From positions 1 to 64,000 of the forward strand of contig CAIUWR010000024.1 in the NCBI GenBank assembly GCA_903902915.1: DNA of 64,000 bases. The letters run 5' to 3'. The notes below the pieces were generated by a model that was given only the letters and a program-made list of their open reading frames with translations, was not told where the DNA came from and did no database searches. Each line of letters opens with the position of its first letter. The first letter of the stretch is position 1. This document shows, one piece after another, positions 62,861 to 64,000 of this stretch. The position numbers and the translations under genes were made by a program. The stretch is from an uncultured Hyphomicrobiales bacterium (GTDB lineage: Bacteria > Pseudomonadota > Alphaproteobacteria > Rhizobiales > Beijerinckiaceae).

Positions 62861-64000
62861 CTACTTCAAGGCGGCACGCAGCAAGGGCGCGAGAGCCGCG
62901 CTTCCCGCCTGGCTCAGGTGGGTGTTGTCCGTGTAAAGCAAGCGCCCCTGTTCATAGAAGGCGCAGGCCCAATTGTCGCAAAGCGCGTCGCGTGGGCGGA
63001 TGCGCAGGAAGGGGCGGGTCTTCTGCACGTCATCGAGCAGGCTCTCCACTGCGGTAAAGCGCTCCTGATAGGGCGCTGCGTTCCATGTCATGCGCCCCGC
63101 GTCCGGGTCGCGAAGCAGCCGCTTGAAGGCGAGGTCCGGCGCGTTGACCGGCAGATCGACGATGGTCTCCACCAGAACGACCTGCTTGCCCGCCGCCTCC
63201 AGCGCGTCGATGGTGTGGCCCAAAGCCACGCCGAACAGGGTCATGGCCTCGCCTGCGGGCAGGCTGGCGGCGGGCGCCCGCGCGATTGTGCCGGGCATGG
63301 CGCCCCGGCCCGCAGCGCGCACATCGCCAAACAGGGAGATTGGCCAGCGCGAGACAAGGATCACCTTCGTCTCCGGCCCGCTCTTGAGATAGGCCAGCAC
63401 GGCGTCGTTATGGGTCTTGCAATGGTCGGTGGGGTCATCCGCCAGAAACACGCCGACGATGGGGCGGCAACCGCCCAGCGCGAAGACGCTGAAGCGCGGG
63501 GCGTCGAGCGGCTTCGCTGCCTCGGTCAATCCGCTCAGGATCGCTCCCACATGGGAATCCCCCCAGATGGCGATCTGCGGGGGCAGGGAGGGGTCTCCGG
63601 TCACGAAGGCGTCCGGCGGCAGGCTTGCGGTCCACCGTCCCCCGGCGCTTTGCATCAGGCCGCGAAAGCCCTTCGTTTCGGCTTCTTGCGTGTTGAGCAG
63701 TTTTTGCAGGGCGAGCGGATAGCGGCTGATGAAGCCATCGCGCCAGAACAGCCCGCCGATGGCGAAGCAGACCAGGGCCGCGAGGGCGGCGCTGGCGAAG
63801 ACCGTATGTTGCGAGGCCTTGAGCTTGCGCGTCGGCCCCTCGACCCAGCGCCATGACGCCCAGGCGCAGGCCAGCGAGGCCGCCACGAGGGCGAATTTAG
63901 CGGCCGTGGTCGGCGCCTCCAGCGCCCAATGGTGGCTGAAGACGATCACCGGCCAGTGCCACAGATAGAGCGAATAGGACATCAGCCCAAGCAGGACGAA
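62861..64000 (-). CDS. Acyltransferase family protein with SGNH domain (partial, OafA-like)
   Basis: The C-terminal part of an acyltransferase-3/SGNH fusion; the 5' end lies beyond the window, as the frame is open to base 64000. It begins inside the membrane domain with LLGLMSYSLYLWHWPVIVFS and continues through two helices to an extracytoplasmic SGNH-like domain of about 270 residues. The Ser of WGDSHVGA is the likely nucleophile, and the terminal TDNTHLSQAG supplies the Asp/His pair. Such proteins O-acetylate surface polysaccharides. Unrelated to the catabolic genes. Confidence 0.85.
   Translation of the reverse strand, partial: FVLLGLMSYSLYLWHWPVIVFSHHWALEAPTTAAKFALVAASLACAWASWRWVEGPTRKLKASQHTVFASAALAALVCFAIGGLFWRDGFISRYPLALQKLLNTQEAETKGFRGLMQSAGGRWTASLPPDAFVTGDPSLPPQIAIWGDSHVGAILSGLTEAAKPLDAPRFSVFALGGCRPIVGVFLADDPTDHCKTHNDAVLAYLKSGPETKVILVSRWPISLFGDVRAAGRGAMPGTIARAPAASLPAGEAMTLFGVALGHTIDALEAAGKQVVLVETIVDLPVNAPDLAFKRLLRDPDAGRMTWNAAPYQERFTAVESLLDDVQKTRPFLRIRPRDALCDNWACAFYEQGRLLYTDNTHLSQAGSAALAPLLRAALK

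Overview
The window is GC-rich and densely coded. It looks like a chromosomal segment of an alphaproteobacterium, probably order Hyphomicrobiales (Rhizobiales); this rests on codon bias, the many NMT1-type and Bug-type binding proteins, DUF3597/DUF3309 proteins, a LigAB ring-cleavage enzyme and a prkA-DUF444-spoVR operon. The genus cannot be read from the sequence. I see no phage, transposase, integrase, rRNA or CRISPR. There is one tRNA (Gln, CTG anticodon) at 54091-54164.

Most of the window is accessory catabolism of aromatic or related acids. 264-18378: a plus-strand run encodes a fumarylacetoacetase-family hydrolase, a 3-hydroxybenzoate 6-hydroxylase-like FAD monooxygenase, a class II aldolase-family protein, an exported binding protein, DoxX, an MFS carrier and a gentisate dioxygenase-like cupin. 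It is followed by an ABC ATPase/permease pair, an IclR regulator and a second, paralogous binding protein. Then come a YfcG-like GST, a PLP-fold-like protein without its lysine, a copper P-type ATPase, an alpha/beta hydrolase and a UbiD decarboxylase. This block lies between two copies of a ~210 bp structured intergenic repeat (1-212 and 18408-18637).

18703-35270: an orphan molybdenum hydroxylase large subunit with a binding protein that has no signal peptide; a TauD-type dioxygenase with a TauE/SafE exporter and an MFS carrier; a Bug-type binding protein; a salicylate 5-hydroxylase-like Rieske oxygenase (alpha and beta) divergent from a 2-hydroxyacid dehydrogenase and a second gentisate dioxygenase-like cupin; a binding protein with a QuiC-type dehydroshikimate dehydratase/VOC fusion; DUF3597; and AroE. 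35342-40116 is the stress-related spoVR/DUF444/prkA operon.

40478-49998 is the least familiar part. It is a divergent cluster around a perfect 21 bp palindrome (44483-44503). The minus arm has a cupin, an SDR with an altered active site, a TPP enzyme and an aspartate dehydrogenase. The plus arm has two small proteins, a Rieske oxygenase, RidA, a complete ABC importer, a hydrolase and an IclR regulator. A pathway for a nitrogen-containing compound is a reasonable inference, but the substrate is unknown.

50860-54164: a SulP transporter, protocatechuate 4,5-dioxygenase (ligA, ligB) and tRNA-Gln. 54491-62395 is less GC-rich. It holds a Bug/LLM-monooxygenase/4,5-dihydroxyphthalate-decarboxylase-like/Bug module, then two paralogous AraC regulators, each with phased CGAA boxes upstream, enclosing CsbD and DUF3309 genes. 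The window ends inside an OafA-type acyltransferase. Gentisate and protocatechuate are the likely ring-cleavage nodes. Nine binding proteins share only two ABC membrane/ATPase sets, so most must use transporters elsewhere or act as sensors or enzymes.
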